DNA of 23,348 nucleotides from JBMOLK01 sp049325575 (GCA_049325575.1 JBMOLK010000025.1:1-23348), one strand, 5' to 3'; numbered from the stretch's first letter, positions 8,079 to 16,028 are shown. A program made the numbers and translations. Notes: a model not told the origin generated them from the sequence alone.

Positions 8079-8958
8079 GCAGAAATTTGAAAGCTTCGTT
8101 GATATTATAAACGATAGCCTTGATAAATGTATAATGGAGAAAGACTTGCCAGAAAAGACTATTTACAGCTCTATGAGATACAGCCTTATGGCAGGAGGCA
8201 AAAGGCTAAGACCGGTACTTGCCCTTGCAGTATGCGAAATGCTTGACGGGGAAATACATGAAGTTGTCCCTTTTGCATGTGCTGTAGAAATGATCCACAC
8301 TTATTCATTGATACATGATGATCTCCCTGCTATGGATAATGACGACTATAGAAGGGGAAGGCTTACAAATCATAAGGTATATGGTGAAGCTATGGCTATA
8401 CTAGCAGGCGACGGTCTTTTGAACTCTGCCTTTGAATTGATGGCTCAAACCATGACAAAAGACACCGGCAGCCTTGAACGAAAGGCCAAAGCTGTCACGG
8501 TGATTGCAGGTGCATCGGGTGTAAACGGTATGATAGCGGGACAGGTAATAGACTTAGAGTCTGAAGGCAAAGAAATATCAGCTGATATTTTAGGACGTAT
8601 GCATAAGTGCAAAACCGGTGCACTTATTAAAGCTCCTGTGGTTTCTTCAGCTGTTTTATGCGGAGCAGGTGAAGAAGAAATAAGAAGCCTTGAGAGTTTT
8701 GCAGAAAATCTGGGACTTGCTTTTCAGATAAAGGATGATATTTTGGATATTGAAGGCAGTACCGAGAAGCTTGGTAAAAAAGTAGGAAGCGACATATCAA
8801 ACAAAAAGTCTACTTTTGTTAGCTTATATGGACTGGAACCGTCTAAAAAGATGCTTTCACAGATAACGGACAAAGCTGTCGAAAGTCTTGAAAGGTTCGG
8901 TGAAAAGGCATGGTTTCTTAATAGTCTTGCCCAATATTTGGTGCTAAGAGAGAATTAG
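8068..8958 (+). CDS. ispA: Polyprenyl synthetase, farnesyl diphosphate synthase type
   Basis: The frame could begin at a GTG (8059), but a GGTGA at 8058-8062 places the ATG at 8068 better, giving 296 residues and an 11-nt overlap with xseB. The first Asp-rich motif DDLPAMDND is near residues 83-91, the substrate-binding GGKRLRP near 44-50, and the second Asp-rich motif DDILD near 223-227, all those of a short-chain trans-prenyl synthase. It should condense IPP with DMAPP and GPP to farnesyl diphosphate, the precursor of undecaprenyl phosphate and quinone side chains. dxs, encoding the first enzyme of the MEP pathway, lies about 2 kb downstream in the same direction. GGPP as product cannot be excluded from sequence alone. 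Confidence 0.95.
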   Translation: MNFKQKFESFVDIINDSLDKCIMEKDLPEKTIYSSMRYSLMAGGKRLRPVLALAVCEMLDGEIHEVVPFACAVEMIHTYSLIHDDLPAMDNDDYRRGRLTNHKVYGEAMAILAGDGLLNSAFELMAQTMTKDTGSLERKAKAVTVIAGASGVNGMIAGQVIDLESEGKEISADILGRMHKCKTGALIKAPVVSSAVLCGAGEEEIRSLESFAENLGLAFQIKDDILDIEGSTEKLGKKVGSDISNKKSTFVSLYGLEPSKKMLSQITDKAVESLERFGEKAWFLNSLAQYLVLREN

Positions 8959-8983
8959 TATTTAAATAACAGGGGGTATACTG

Positions 8984-9424
8984 GTGGAGATAGTTAACGG
9001 CATATTGTCCAATAAGACAATTACTGTGCCTGCGCTTGCATGGCTTATTGCCCAATTAATCAAGGTAATTAACGTTGTCCTGGTAGAAAGAAAGCTGGAT
9101 TTTACCAGATTTGTCGGTTCTGGTGGAATGCCCAGCTCACATTCTTCATTTATTGTTTCTCTTGCTGCAGTTGTTGGTAAATTAAGGGGTGTGAGCTCGG
9201 TTGAATTTGGAATAACAATAGCAGTTGCACTAATTGTAATGTATGATGCTGCAGGCATAAGACGCGCGGCAGGAAAGCAGGCAAAGGTTCTAAACAAGCT
9301 TATATTCTCACATAATGATAAGGTGCAATTTGACGAGAAGCTTAAGGAGCTTCTGGGCCACTCACCCTTTGAAGTTTTTATGGGTGCATTATTGGGAACT
9401 TTAATAGGTATTTGGTTCGGATAA
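8984..9424 (+). CDS. Divergent PAP2 family (DUF212) membrane protein
   Basis: A 146-residue membrane protein starting at GTG, with AGGGGGT 7 nt before it. It carries the GGMPSSHSSF phosphatase-like signature (about residues 45-54) of the divergent PAP2/acid phosphatase-haloperoxidase family (YuiD-like in Bacillus), then the YDAAGIRRAAGKQA loop (about 87-100) and a C-terminal hydrophobic segment. Family activity is unproven. Given its place between ispA and dxs, dephosphorylation of a prenyl diphosphate or related lipid is a reasonable inference but no more. It is the last protein gene before the OLE RNA. Confidence 0.9.
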   Translation: MEIVNGILSNKTITVPALAWLIAQLIKVINVVLVERKLDFTRFVGSGGMPSSHSSFIVSLAAVVGKLRGVSSVEFGITIAVALIVMYDAAGIRRAAGKQAKVLNKLIFSHNDKVQFDEKLKELLGHSPFEVFMGALLGTLIGIWFG

Positions 9425-9470
9425 GCGAGAATATGAAAAATAAACAGCGTATAATATTATAAAGACATAA

Positions 9471-9502
9471 TAAAGCTTTAATTCATGTCTATTAAGCTTA
9501 AT
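9471..9502. promoter_or_regulatory. Pair of AAGCTT-centred palindromes upstream of the OLE RNA
   Basis: A perfect 10-bp palindrome (TAAAGCTTTA, 9471-9480) and a perfect 12-bp palindrome (ATTAAGCTTAAT, 9491-9502) have centres 21 bp apart, about two helical turns. They end about 18 bp before the candidate -35 at 9520. This could be an operator for a dimeric regulator; no regulator is identified and A/T-rich chance palindromes are possible. Confidence 0.3.
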
Positions 9503-9519
9503 TTTGCACTTTGTGATTC

Positions 9520-9548
9520 TTTATACATTTGACTATATATGATATAAT
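9520..9548 (+). promoter_or_regulatory. Candidate promoter for OLE RNA (distal)
   Basis: TTTATA at 9520-9525 and an extended -10 TGATATAAT (hexamer 9543-9548) are separated by 17 nt. The -10 is identical to that of the asp23 promoter. Predicted start would be near 9555, about 45 nt before the recognisable OLE structure. Confidence 0.5.
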
Positions 9549-9559
9549 TTAAAATCGTA

Positions 9560-9587
9560 TTACAAATAACTTGTATAATTGTATAAT
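9560..9587 (+). promoter_or_regulatory. Candidate promoter for OLE RNA (proximal)
   Basis: Tandem TATAAT hexamers occur at 9574-9579 and 9582-9587. TTACAA at 9560-9565 is spaced 16 nt from the second. A start near 9594 would fit the base of the OLE terminal stem at 9601 almost exactly, but the -35 is weak. Confidence 0.35.
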
Positions 9588-9600
9588 TTAAATGCTAAAA

Positions 9601-10228
9601 AAACAGGGTGGTGCAGTATTCTAGTCAGTACTACCGGTTCTCAAGACGGGCCTAAAAATCCGTTAAAGGGCACATCGATGAAGTTCCTTGTGTCGGCTTG
9701 TTACGCCCAGTAGTGGGCTGATGCTGGGAGTTAAGGTTTAGGGGCGATCTGCAATGGCATGCGGGCGTTGACCCCTCTACCGTGGAGACCCTATTTCGTG
9801 GAAGAAAAGCCACTATGAGTTTTAAAAGCTCATTCATGTGCCACCTCAACTACGAGTAGGGAGTAAACCTGTTATGCGGTACCTTGTGGTGCTGTGAACA
9901 GAGTAGCCTGCCTTGAGTGAGGTTGGTGGATAATGGTCAGGTGTAGAAGTATTGGCCAATACATATACACTATCGCAGTTTGAAACCAAGTTTGCAAAAG
10001 AGGCTAGGAATCGGTTAGACTGCCGGGGAAAACCCCTAGACTGTTCTAGTCAGAGATATGCTGGGGATTGCAGTGTGGACTAAGTGGTAATCAGGCCCCA
10101 CCATTGGTAACAAGGTGGCAGAAGGCTTAAAGGGAAACCGCTGATTTGGTGACATTTCAGCGTCTTCTGTGGAAATCATGCCTGACCTAAGCCGCAAAAT
10201 TTACTCAGTGTATTTCCACCCTGTGTTT
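9601..10228 (+). ncRNA. ole: OLE RNA (Ornate, Large, Extremophilic RNA)
   Basis: About 630 nt without a convincing ORF, around 50% GC against an A/T-rich surrounding, and full of complementary segments. The ends close on each other: AAACAGGGTGG (9601-9611) pairs with CCACCCTG plus GTTT (10216-10228). Internal hairpins include GCCCA/TGGGC (9705-9709/9714-9718), AGGGG/CCCCT (9740-9744/9772-9776), GGGG-AAAA-CCCC (10025-10036), CTAGA/TCTAG (10036-10049), and AGAAG plus GCTGA against TCAGC plus CTTCT (10120-10168). Size, terminal stem, position between ispA-DUF212 and dxs, and the oapA gene directly downstream identify OLE RNA. Known: it is abundant, membrane-localised through OapA, also binds OapB and OapC, and mutants are sensitive to cold, short-chain alcohols and Mg2+. 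No strong terminator separates it from oapA, so a joint transcript with later processing is likely. Confidence 0.93.
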
Positions 10229-10293
10229 AACTAATAAATCTTGTATTGTGTAAGTAAATAAATTTTTTATTCTCTTTAGGAGGAAAGTTTTAA

Positions 10294-10920
10294 GTGGATG
10301 ACCATTATAAACATCCCGTAAACGAGAGGAAAGTTAAGTTTAGGGCAAACTTGGTAGGAACAAGGAAAGAAAACACCAGATGGGTTATACTTATAACTGT
10401 ATTGACTTTTATGCTATCCTCAAGTCTTTCTATCGCTTCAACAAGTTTACTTGAGGGTGTTGACATATTTCTTTCATTTGTAGTTGTACTTATAATAATT
10501 ATAATAGGCATTATTTTTGACATCATAGGTATTGCGGTAACTGCTGCCGATGAATCTCCTTTTCACGCAATGGCTTCAAGAAAATTTTATGGCGCAAGGC
10601 AGGCAATAAAACTTATTAGGAATGCTAATAAGGTCTCAAGTGTATGTAATGACGTAGTAGGTGATATCTGTGGAGTCATAAGCGGTACAGCAAGTGCATT
10701 TATCATTGTTAAAATTTCTCAATCCTCAAATGCGATGGTATCAACTCTTGCAGGCTTAAGCTTGACTGGCTTGGTTGCATCCCTAACCATTGGCGGTAAG
10801 GCGGTAGGTAAGACTGTTGCCATAGAAAACAGTAATTACATTGTTTATAAAGTTGGTGTTATATTAAAGTTTATATTTGGAAGAATAAATTTTGTAAAGC
10901 TTAAGCCAAAGAGGAAATAA
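10294..10920 (+). CDS. oapA: OapA, OLE-associated membrane protein
   Basis: A 208-residue protein starting at GTG, with AGGAGG at 10278-10283; the ATG at 10298 is out of frame. The N terminus is basic (about residues 10-29), followed by hydrophobic segments at about 31-48, 55-82, 122-141 and 146-166, and a strongly basic C terminus (KLKPKRK). Between the second and third segments lies a polar stretch with TAADESPFHAMASRKFYGAR (82-101). Position 65 nt after the OLE RNA and before dxs identifies OapA, which binds OLE RNA and brings it to the membrane. The basic ends and the polar loop are plausible RNA-contact regions. By eye the segment from about 80 to 135 recalls the DUF21 membrane domain of CNNM/CorC-type Mg2+ transport proteins; this is a resemblance, not a tested homology. 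Confidence 0.9.
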   Translation: MDDHYKHPVNERKVKFRANLVGTRKENTRWVILITVLTFMLSSSLSIASTSLLEGVDIFLSFVVVLIIIIIGIIFDIIGIAVTAADESPFHAMASRKFYGARQAIKLIRNANKVSSVCNDVVGDICGVISGTASAFIIVKISQSSNAMVSTLAGLSLTGLVASLTIGGKAVGKTVAIENSNYIVYKVGVILKFIFGRINFVKLKPKRK

Positions 10921-10944
10921 AGCCGAAAGTGAGATGAAACCTGG

Positions 10945-12819
10945 TTGGGTAATATACTGGATTATATAGATTCACCGGATGATATTAAGAAACTCAATAT
11001 TGATGAAATTAAGGAATTGGCAAGTGAAATAAGGTCCTTTCTTATAGAAAAGGTATCAAAAACAGGTGGGCATCTGGCATCCAATTTGGGAGTTGTGGAG
11101 CTGACATTGGCACTTCACAGGGTGTTTACAACCCCTGAAGACAAAATTGTATGGGATGTAGGTCACCAGTCTTATGTTCATAAGATTATCACCGGAAGAA
11201 AGGATAAATTTGATAAGATAAGAAAGTTAGGCGGCTTATCGGGCTTTCCTAAAGTAAATGAAAGTCTGCATGATACATTTAATACAGGTCACAGCAGTAC
11301 TTCCATATCTGCTGCCCTTGGCATTGCCAAAGCCAGAGACCTTAAAAAGGATAGTTATTCCGTTATTGCAGTTATAGGTGATGGGGCGCTGACCGGAGGT
11401 ATGGCCTTTGAGGCATTAAACGATGCCGGAAGGTCACCGAATAACCTTATAGTCATATTAAATGACAACGAAATGTCTATTTCCAAAAATGTAGGAGGTC
11501 TTTCCTGCTATTTAAGCAAGATAAGAACAGAGCCTTTCTATTTTAAGGTCAAAGAAGATATTGATATAATTCTGAACAAGATACCTGCTATAGGGAAAAG
11601 TGCAGTTAAAGCTCTTGACAGGGTAAAGGGTTCCATAAAATACATGATAATGCCTGGAATTATATTCGAAGAGCTTGGCTTTAAATATTTAGGCCCTATA
11701 GATGGTCATAATATAGCAGAAGTTGAAAATGTACTTGCAAGAGCAAAAAGTTTAAAAGGACCTGTATTTGTCCATATATTGACCCAAAAAGGCAAGGGTT
11801 ATACCTATGCAGAGGAGAATCCGGCTGTTTTCCACGGTATTTCTCCTTTTGAAGTTGAGACAGGTGAGGTAATAGTAAACAGCGGCCCTGGTTATTCCGA
11901 AATATTCGGAAGAGAGCTCTCAAAGATTGCCCATAAGGATGAAAGGGTTGTAGCTATAACTGCTGCCATGCCTCATGGAACTGGTTTGGACAAGTTTTCC
12001 AAAAAGTACCCGGAAAGGTTTTTTGATGTGGGTATTGCAGAGCAGCATGCAGTTACCTTTGCTGCAGGGCTTGCACGAAACGGTATGATACCTGTAGTGG
12101 CTTTATACTCTTCTTTTCTTCAGCGTGCTTATGACCAGGTTCTACATGACGTGGCACTTCAAAACCTTCATGTTGTTTTTGCTATAGACAGGGCTGGGAT
12201 AGTTGGGGAGGATGGTGAAACCCACCAGGGTATATATGACATTTCCTTTTTAAGACATATTCCCAATATGGCCATTCTTGCTCCATGTGATTACAATGAT
12301 TTTAAACGGATGCTTGAGTATGCGGTACTTGAACATGATGGACCAATAGCAGTAAGATATCCCAGAGGAAAAGGCCCTGAAAAACTGATTGATGCATCAC
12401 CCATCAGGTTGGGGCAGCCGCTGCTTCTTCGTGAAGGGTCTGATGTATCTATTGTGGCAGTAGGCAACAAGGTGGAAACAGCGCTGGAGGTTGCAAAGAC
12501 TCTTGAAAAGATGGATTTATCTGCTGATGTGATTTACTCAAGGTTTATAAAGCCCGTTGACCCAAAGCTTATACTGGATTCAGCCGTTAAGACAAGGAGA
12601 CTTATAACAATTGAGGATAATGCTATTGAGGGTGGGTTTGGAAGCAGGGTCCTGGAGATGATAAATCAGAAGGGAATAAACGTGAAGACCAGGATTTTTG
12701 GATATCCGGATGCTTTTATACCTCATGGATCGAAAAATGAACTTCAGCATATATACAGGCTTGATGCAGATTCTATTGTACGTGATGTACTTAAGATATT
12801 AAACAAAAGCAGGATATAG
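10945..12819 (+). CDS. dxs: 1-deoxy-D-xylulose-5-phosphate synthase
   Basis: A 624-residue thiamine-diphosphate enzyme of normal DXS length. It makes DXP from pyruvate and glyceraldehyde-3-phosphate, the first step of the MEP isoprenoid pathway and a branch point to thiamine and pyridoxal synthesis. Visible features: SKTGGHLASNLGVVELT with His43, DVGHQSYVHK with His74, the ThDP/Mg motif GDGALTGG starting at 145 with NDNEMSIS at 173-180, the catalytic Glu366 in GIAEQHAVTFAAG, and a C-terminal transketolase domain. The TTG at 10945 is the first possible start, because an in-frame TGA (10930-10932) lies just upstream; GTGAG nearby is only a weak ribosome binding site. It begins 24 nt after oapA. 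Confidence 0.97.
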   Translation: MGNILDYIDSPDDIKKLNIDEIKELASEIRSFLIEKVSKTGGHLASNLGVVELTLALHRVFTTPEDKIVWDVGHQSYVHKIITGRKDKFDKIRKLGGLSGFPKVNESLHDTFNTGHSSTSISAALGIAKARDLKKDSYSVIAVIGDGALTGGMAFEALNDAGRSPNNLIVILNDNEMSISKNVGGLSCYLSKIRTEPFYFKVKEDIDIILNKIPAIGKSAVKALDRVKGSIKYMIMPGIIFEELGFKYLGPIDGHNIAEVENVLARAKSLKGPVFVHILTQKGKGYTYAEENPAVFHGISPFEVETGEVIVNSGPGYSEIFGRELSKIAHKDERVVAITAAMPHGTGLDKFSKKYPERFFDVGIAEQHAVTFAAGLARNGMIPVVALYSSFLQRAYDQVLHDVALQNLHVVFAIDRAGIVGEDGETHQGIYDISFLRHIPNMAILAPCDYNDFKRMLEYAVLEHDGPIAVRYPRGKGPEKLIDASPIRLGQPLLLREGSDVSIVAVGNKVETALEVAKTLEKMDLSADVIYSRFIKPVDPKLILDSAVKTRRLITIEDNAIEGGFGSRVLEMINQKGINVKTRIFGYPDAFIPHGSKNELQHIYRLDADSIVRDVLKILNKSRI

Positions 12820-12851
12820 TGCAAAGGAAATAATAACGGAGGATAAGATCT

Positions 12852-13661
12852 TTGAAGAAGGAAAGACTTGATGTACTGCTTGTGGATAGAGGGTATTTTG
12901 AAAGCAGAGAAAAGGCAAAGAGCTCCATAATGGCGGGAGTTGTGTTTGTAAATGACCATAAGGAAGATAAACCTGGGGTAAAGGTTGATATAGATTCAGT
13001 AATAAACATAAAGGAAAATGTTCATCCTTATGTCAGCAGGGGCGGTCTTAAGTTGGAGAAAGCCATAAAAGCCTTTAATATTGGTTTGGAAGGCAAGACA
13101 GCAATTGATATAGGTGCATCTACAGGCGGGTTTACAGACTGCATGCTGAAAAACGGAGCCTTAAAGGTTTTTGCAATAGATGTAGGGTATGGGCAGCTTG
13201 CCTGGGAACTTAGAAATGACCAGCGGGTGGTGTGCATGGAACGTACAAATATAAGGTATGTTGAGCCGGAGCAGCTTGGAACTCTGACTGATTTTGCATC
13301 CGTTGATGTTTCATTCATTTCTTTAAAAAAGGTTATTCCGGTGGCAATAAAGCTTACTAATGATAGCGGAGAGCTTTTATGCCTTATAAAGCCCCAGTTT
13401 GAAGCCGGAAGGGAAAAGGTGGGAAAGCATGGGGTTGTAAGGGACGCAAAGGTTCATGAGGATGTCATAGGCCGGATTATAAGCTTTTCTTTAGAGAACG
13501 GACTTAGGGTTAAGGGATTGGACTATTCGCCCATTAAGGGCCCTGAAGGCAATATTGAGTACCTTATTTATCTTTCAAAGGTTGATGGTAATGATTGGGT
13601 CGAGAGTTTGCTGGAGAGTGCTCATAGAGTTGTAGAAGCTTCTCATAAAAATTTATGTTAG
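12852..13661 (+). CDS. tlyA: TlyA family rRNA 2'-O-methyltransferase
   Basis: A 269-residue protein with a TTG start 9 nt after CGGAGGA. An N-terminal S4 RNA-binding domain (about residues 3-60) precedes an FtsJ-type methyltransferase domain with the SAM motif AIDIGASTGGFTD (84-96). The likely K-D-K-E tetrad of 2'-O-methyltransferases is Lys67, Asp152, Lys180 and Glu236. Known TlyA enzymes methylate C1920 of 23S rRNA and, in the longer type, C1409 of 16S rRNA; the annotation as haemolysin is historical. It follows dxs by 32 nt and is the last gene of the OLE unit. In many clostridia argR, recN, spoIVB and spo0A follow; here a terminator and an inverted gene follow instead. Confidence 0.94.
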   Translation: MKKERLDVLLVDRGYFESREKAKSSIMAGVVFVNDHKEDKPGVKVDIDSVINIKENVHPYVSRGGLKLEKAIKAFNIGLEGKTAIDIGASTGGFTDCMLKNGALKVFAIDVGYGQLAWELRNDQRVVCMERTNIRYVEPEQLGTLTDFASVDVSFISLKKVIPVAIKLTNDSGELLCLIKPQFEAGREKVGKHGVVRDAKVHEDVIGRIISFSLENGLRVKGLDYSPIKGPEGNIEYLIYLSKVDGNDWVESLLESAHRVVEASHKNLC

Positions 13662-13681
13662 TAATCATTGAATAGAGGAAA

Positions 13682-13712
13682 AAAGTCCAATCCGTAATCC
13701 GGATTGGACTTT
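13682..13712. terminator. Bidirectional terminator between tlyA and the dockerin protein gene
   Basis: A perfect 12-bp stem, AAAGTCCAATCC (13682-13693) with GGATTGGACTTT (13701-13712), has a 7-nt loop. On the minus strand it runs into TTTTTTCC, a good U tract; on the plus strand the tail is weaker (TTTAATGATTT). It suits two convergent genes. Confidence 0.85.
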
Positions 13713-13734
13713 AATGATTTAGTTGATCATGCGA

Positions 13735-15801
13735 CTATAAAAGAGTTATAATTCCAAGCAGGCACCTTTTCATTAGATTATAGTCAATAGAGTTAATAAC
13801 ACCATCACCATTGATGTCAAGGGCATTAACATTACATGTTGGCGACAGTGGTATTTTTAATATGCATCTTTTCATCAGTGTTAAGTCTGTAGAGTCCACG
13901 CGCCCGTCTGTATTTGCATCACCTATCACATATGCATCTTTTCCGAGTATACTGATGCTGCTTAATTCTGTCAGATCAACCGGTTTGATTGCTTCAATCT
14001 TATTATCGGAGAAAGTATAGAATGCATTATTAATATACATAATACGGCTAATATAGTTCTCCGTAAGGTTTCTGTATCCGAACCTTGTGACGGTTGATAG
14101 CGGTAAAAGTACATCTGGAATATGACTCACTTTCCCTTTAAGGTTAAAACCATTTACAGGGTCAAGGTTATATATGTAAGCCCCCTGGTAGGTATGCTTA
14201 TAAGGAATGTAGCGGGTATCCGCTTCTCTAATTGGAATAGCCAGTATACCTAGATTTTTGTCAAAAAGCAACCCTTTATGGTCGTAGAAGAATTCAGAGA
14301 ATGTTCCTTTTCCCTCTATTTCCTCAACAAATTTTTCATCAGGGTTTGTTGGGTCGGATATATCAATTAGTGATATTCTATATCCAATGGAGCTTCCATA
14401 CGAATCTGTACTGTAGCCAAGGCCGATTATGTGGTTTTGATCGTAAGGAAGCATATAATAGCTGTATCCCCGTATGCCGAGAGCTCCAAGAACCCTGGGG
14501 TTATTTACTTCACTAAGATCAATTACAAACAGTGAATCATTCTGGCTATTTGTTGAAACTACAGCTTTATGACCTAAGAACCTGGCGGAACCCAGAGAAC
14601 CGTTTACTCCAATATTTTCTAAGCTTCCGGCTATATTAAGATCACTATCCATAATATATAGATTCCTGCTGTCCGTAACAATTCGCAGATAGCCGTTGTA
14701 CGCATCCATATGATCCGGATAGAAGATGCTTCCTGTGATATCAGCCTTAGCTTCAAGCACAGGTGTGCCGGAAATTATAGAGAATTTATGAAGTAAGGTT
14801 TTGTTCCAGTTTCTAATCAGCGGAGATGAATAACCCGGTGACGGGGTAGGATACGGAGAATTATCAGGCTGTGAAACAGTAATATAATTGGGGTGTGCAA
14901 TATATAAGACACTTTCAGATGCATATGAGAACCTTCCGCCGCTAAGATAAGCTTTTACGTTTATACCCTGATCATGCAGGCTCGGATTAATACTTCCCAC
15001 TAACAGATAGTTTGGCTGTATGGTATCGGGGAAGTAATAAATGCTGTCAAAGTCTATAAGGATTTCAGTGTTTCCAATTACCGTATCCCTATAGGACGGC
15101 CTTAGTTTGGGAGAATTATTGTAATATTCTTCAGGGGTAATTATTTTTATCTGTGTACTTGTTGCAAAATATATATGGGAGCCTATTTTTTTGGATGAGG
15201 CGTAATATCCCCTTAACTCGATTTCCCGAAGCTTTACGATGTTTGTTTTGTCAGTTATATCAATTATAATTATGTTTGTATAATACTGAGAGTCATCGTA
15301 GCTGTAAGAGGCCTTATTGATAACACCAATGAGAATGAGCATGTTTTCCTCAACATAGATATCTCTTGGGGAAAAACTGATATTTGTATATTCTATACTG
15401 TTTATAATCGACACTTCATCTGCAGGATATGCCTTTATGACAGATAGTTTTTTATTATTTACCTTATAAATGTACTCACCATCTGTTTTAATGGTATCCG
15501 GTTCATCAATTTTCTGTACATTCATATTCGTGTCGTAAGAGTGTAGTTCTGCTTTTACAGGTGATGGTGATACAATAGGTGCACATGTTGGTGTAGGTGT
15601 TGGCTGGCAAAGTGCACTGACCGGCAACAGCTTCTTAAAGTTCTCATGGCTTCCTATGACACGAAGACTGCTTTCACTTGTGTTGACACTGATTTGGGTA
15701 TCTGCCTGTATTGCCTCTGCATAAGCCGGTAAGCTTGATAAAGGGACTACAAAGGTTGCAATCAAGGCAATAATAGTTAGGACTGTCTTTAATTTCATCA
15801 T
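13735..15801 (-). CDS. Secreted beta-propeller protein with C-terminal type I dockerin
   Basis: A 688-residue protein. It has a signal peptide (cleavage probably after AYA, residue 28), a short PTPTPT-type linker near 67-80, and then a large beta-rich domain opening with NVQKIDEPDTIKTDGEYIYK, the signature of the secreted beta-propeller family distantly related to WD-40 (Beta_propel). Residues about 622-688 form a dockerin: two calcium loops, GDANTDGRVDSTD and DINGDGVINSID, each followed by an MKRC helix. The dockerin should attach the protein to a cohesin on a cellulosomal scaffoldin. No glycoside hydrolase domain is present, so it is a non-catalytic cellulosome component of unknown role; propellers often bind ligands or partners. 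RBS AAAGGGAAG precedes tandem ATGs at 15801 and 15798. The gene runs opposite to the OLE unit and probably ends at the shared terminator. Confidence 0.88.
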   Translation of the reverse strand: MMKLKTVLTIIALIATFVVPLSSLPAYAEAIQADTQISVNTSESSLRVIGSHENFKKLLPVSALCQPTPTPTCAPIVSPSPVKAELHSYDTNMNVQKIDEPDTIKTDGEYIYKVNNKKLSVIKAYPADEVSIINSIEYTNISFSPRDIYVEENMLILIGVINKASYSYDDSQYYTNIIIIDITDKTNIVKLREIELRGYYASSKKIGSHIYFATSTQIKIITPEEYYNNSPKLRPSYRDTVIGNTEILIDFDSIYYFPDTIQPNYLLVGSINPSLHDQGINVKAYLSGGRFSYASESVLYIAHPNYITVSQPDNSPYPTPSPGYSSPLIRNWNKTLLHKFSIISGTPVLEAKADITGSIFYPDHMDAYNGYLRIVTDSRNLYIMDSDLNIAGSLENIGVNGSLGSARFLGHKAVVSTNSQNDSLFVIDLSEVNNPRVLGALGIRGYSYYMLPYDQNHIIGLGYSTDSYGSSIGYRISLIDISDPTNPDEKFVEEIEGKGTFSEFFYDHKGLLFDKNLGILAIPIREADTRYIPYKHTYQGAYIYNLDPVNGFNLKGKVSHIPDVLLPLSTVTRFGYRNLTENYISRIMYINNAFYTFSDNKIEAIKPVDLTELSSISILGKDAYVIGDANTDGRVDSTDLTLMKRCILKIPLSPTCNVNALDINGDGVINSIDYNLMKRCLLGIITLL

Positions 15802-15830
15802 AATTTTTTCTTCCCTTTAAATCATATTTT

Positions 15831-16028
15831 TCTTCACTATTGATGTCCAGATCCTCAAGGTCCAGGTCATGTGGAACAGGTATTTTGAGTAAACACCGCT
15901 TGAATATGACCAGATCCGAAGAATTGATACTACCATCCCTGTTCAAATCTCCTTTTTGTGGTGGTGGACTAGGCGATAAACTTGGTAATAACTGTAGATG
16001 TTGGTGTAATGGTTGGAGGAGGTTTGTA
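15831..16028 (-). pseudogene. Remnant of a linker-dockerin C-terminus
   Basis: Read on the minus strand, bases from 16028 encode a Pro/Thr linker (YKPPPTITPTSTVIT) that runs into TAG. One frame over, LSPSPPPQKGDLNRDGSINS continues the linker and enters a clear first dockerin repeat with SSDLVIFKRCLLKIPV. The second repeat begins (DLDIN) but breaks up into non-dockerin sequence just before the beta-propeller gene. There is no enzyme domain or start upstream. This looks like the frameshifted, truncated tail of a former dockerin gene, or of a tandem copy of the neighbouring one. Confidence 0.72.

Noticed and set aside
9529..9548. TTGACT close to TATAAT as a promoter
   Set aside because: The spacing is only 8 nt, too short for a -35/-10 pair; TTTATA at 9520 gives the proper 17 nt.
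9652..9849. 65-codon ORF on the minus strand
   Set aside because: It lies wholly inside the structured OLE RNA, has no ribosome binding site and no recognisable protein pattern.
9601..10228. Group II intron, RNase P RNA or rRNA fragment
   Set aside because: No reverse transcriptase gene, no intron end motifs and no rRNA or RNase P core sequences were seen; neighbours and terminal stem fit OLE RNA.
15674..15946. 90-residue ORF on the minus strand as a separate gene
   Set aside because: Its first part is the dockerin remnant, but the rest runs out of frame into the beta-propeller gene and has no protein-like pattern.
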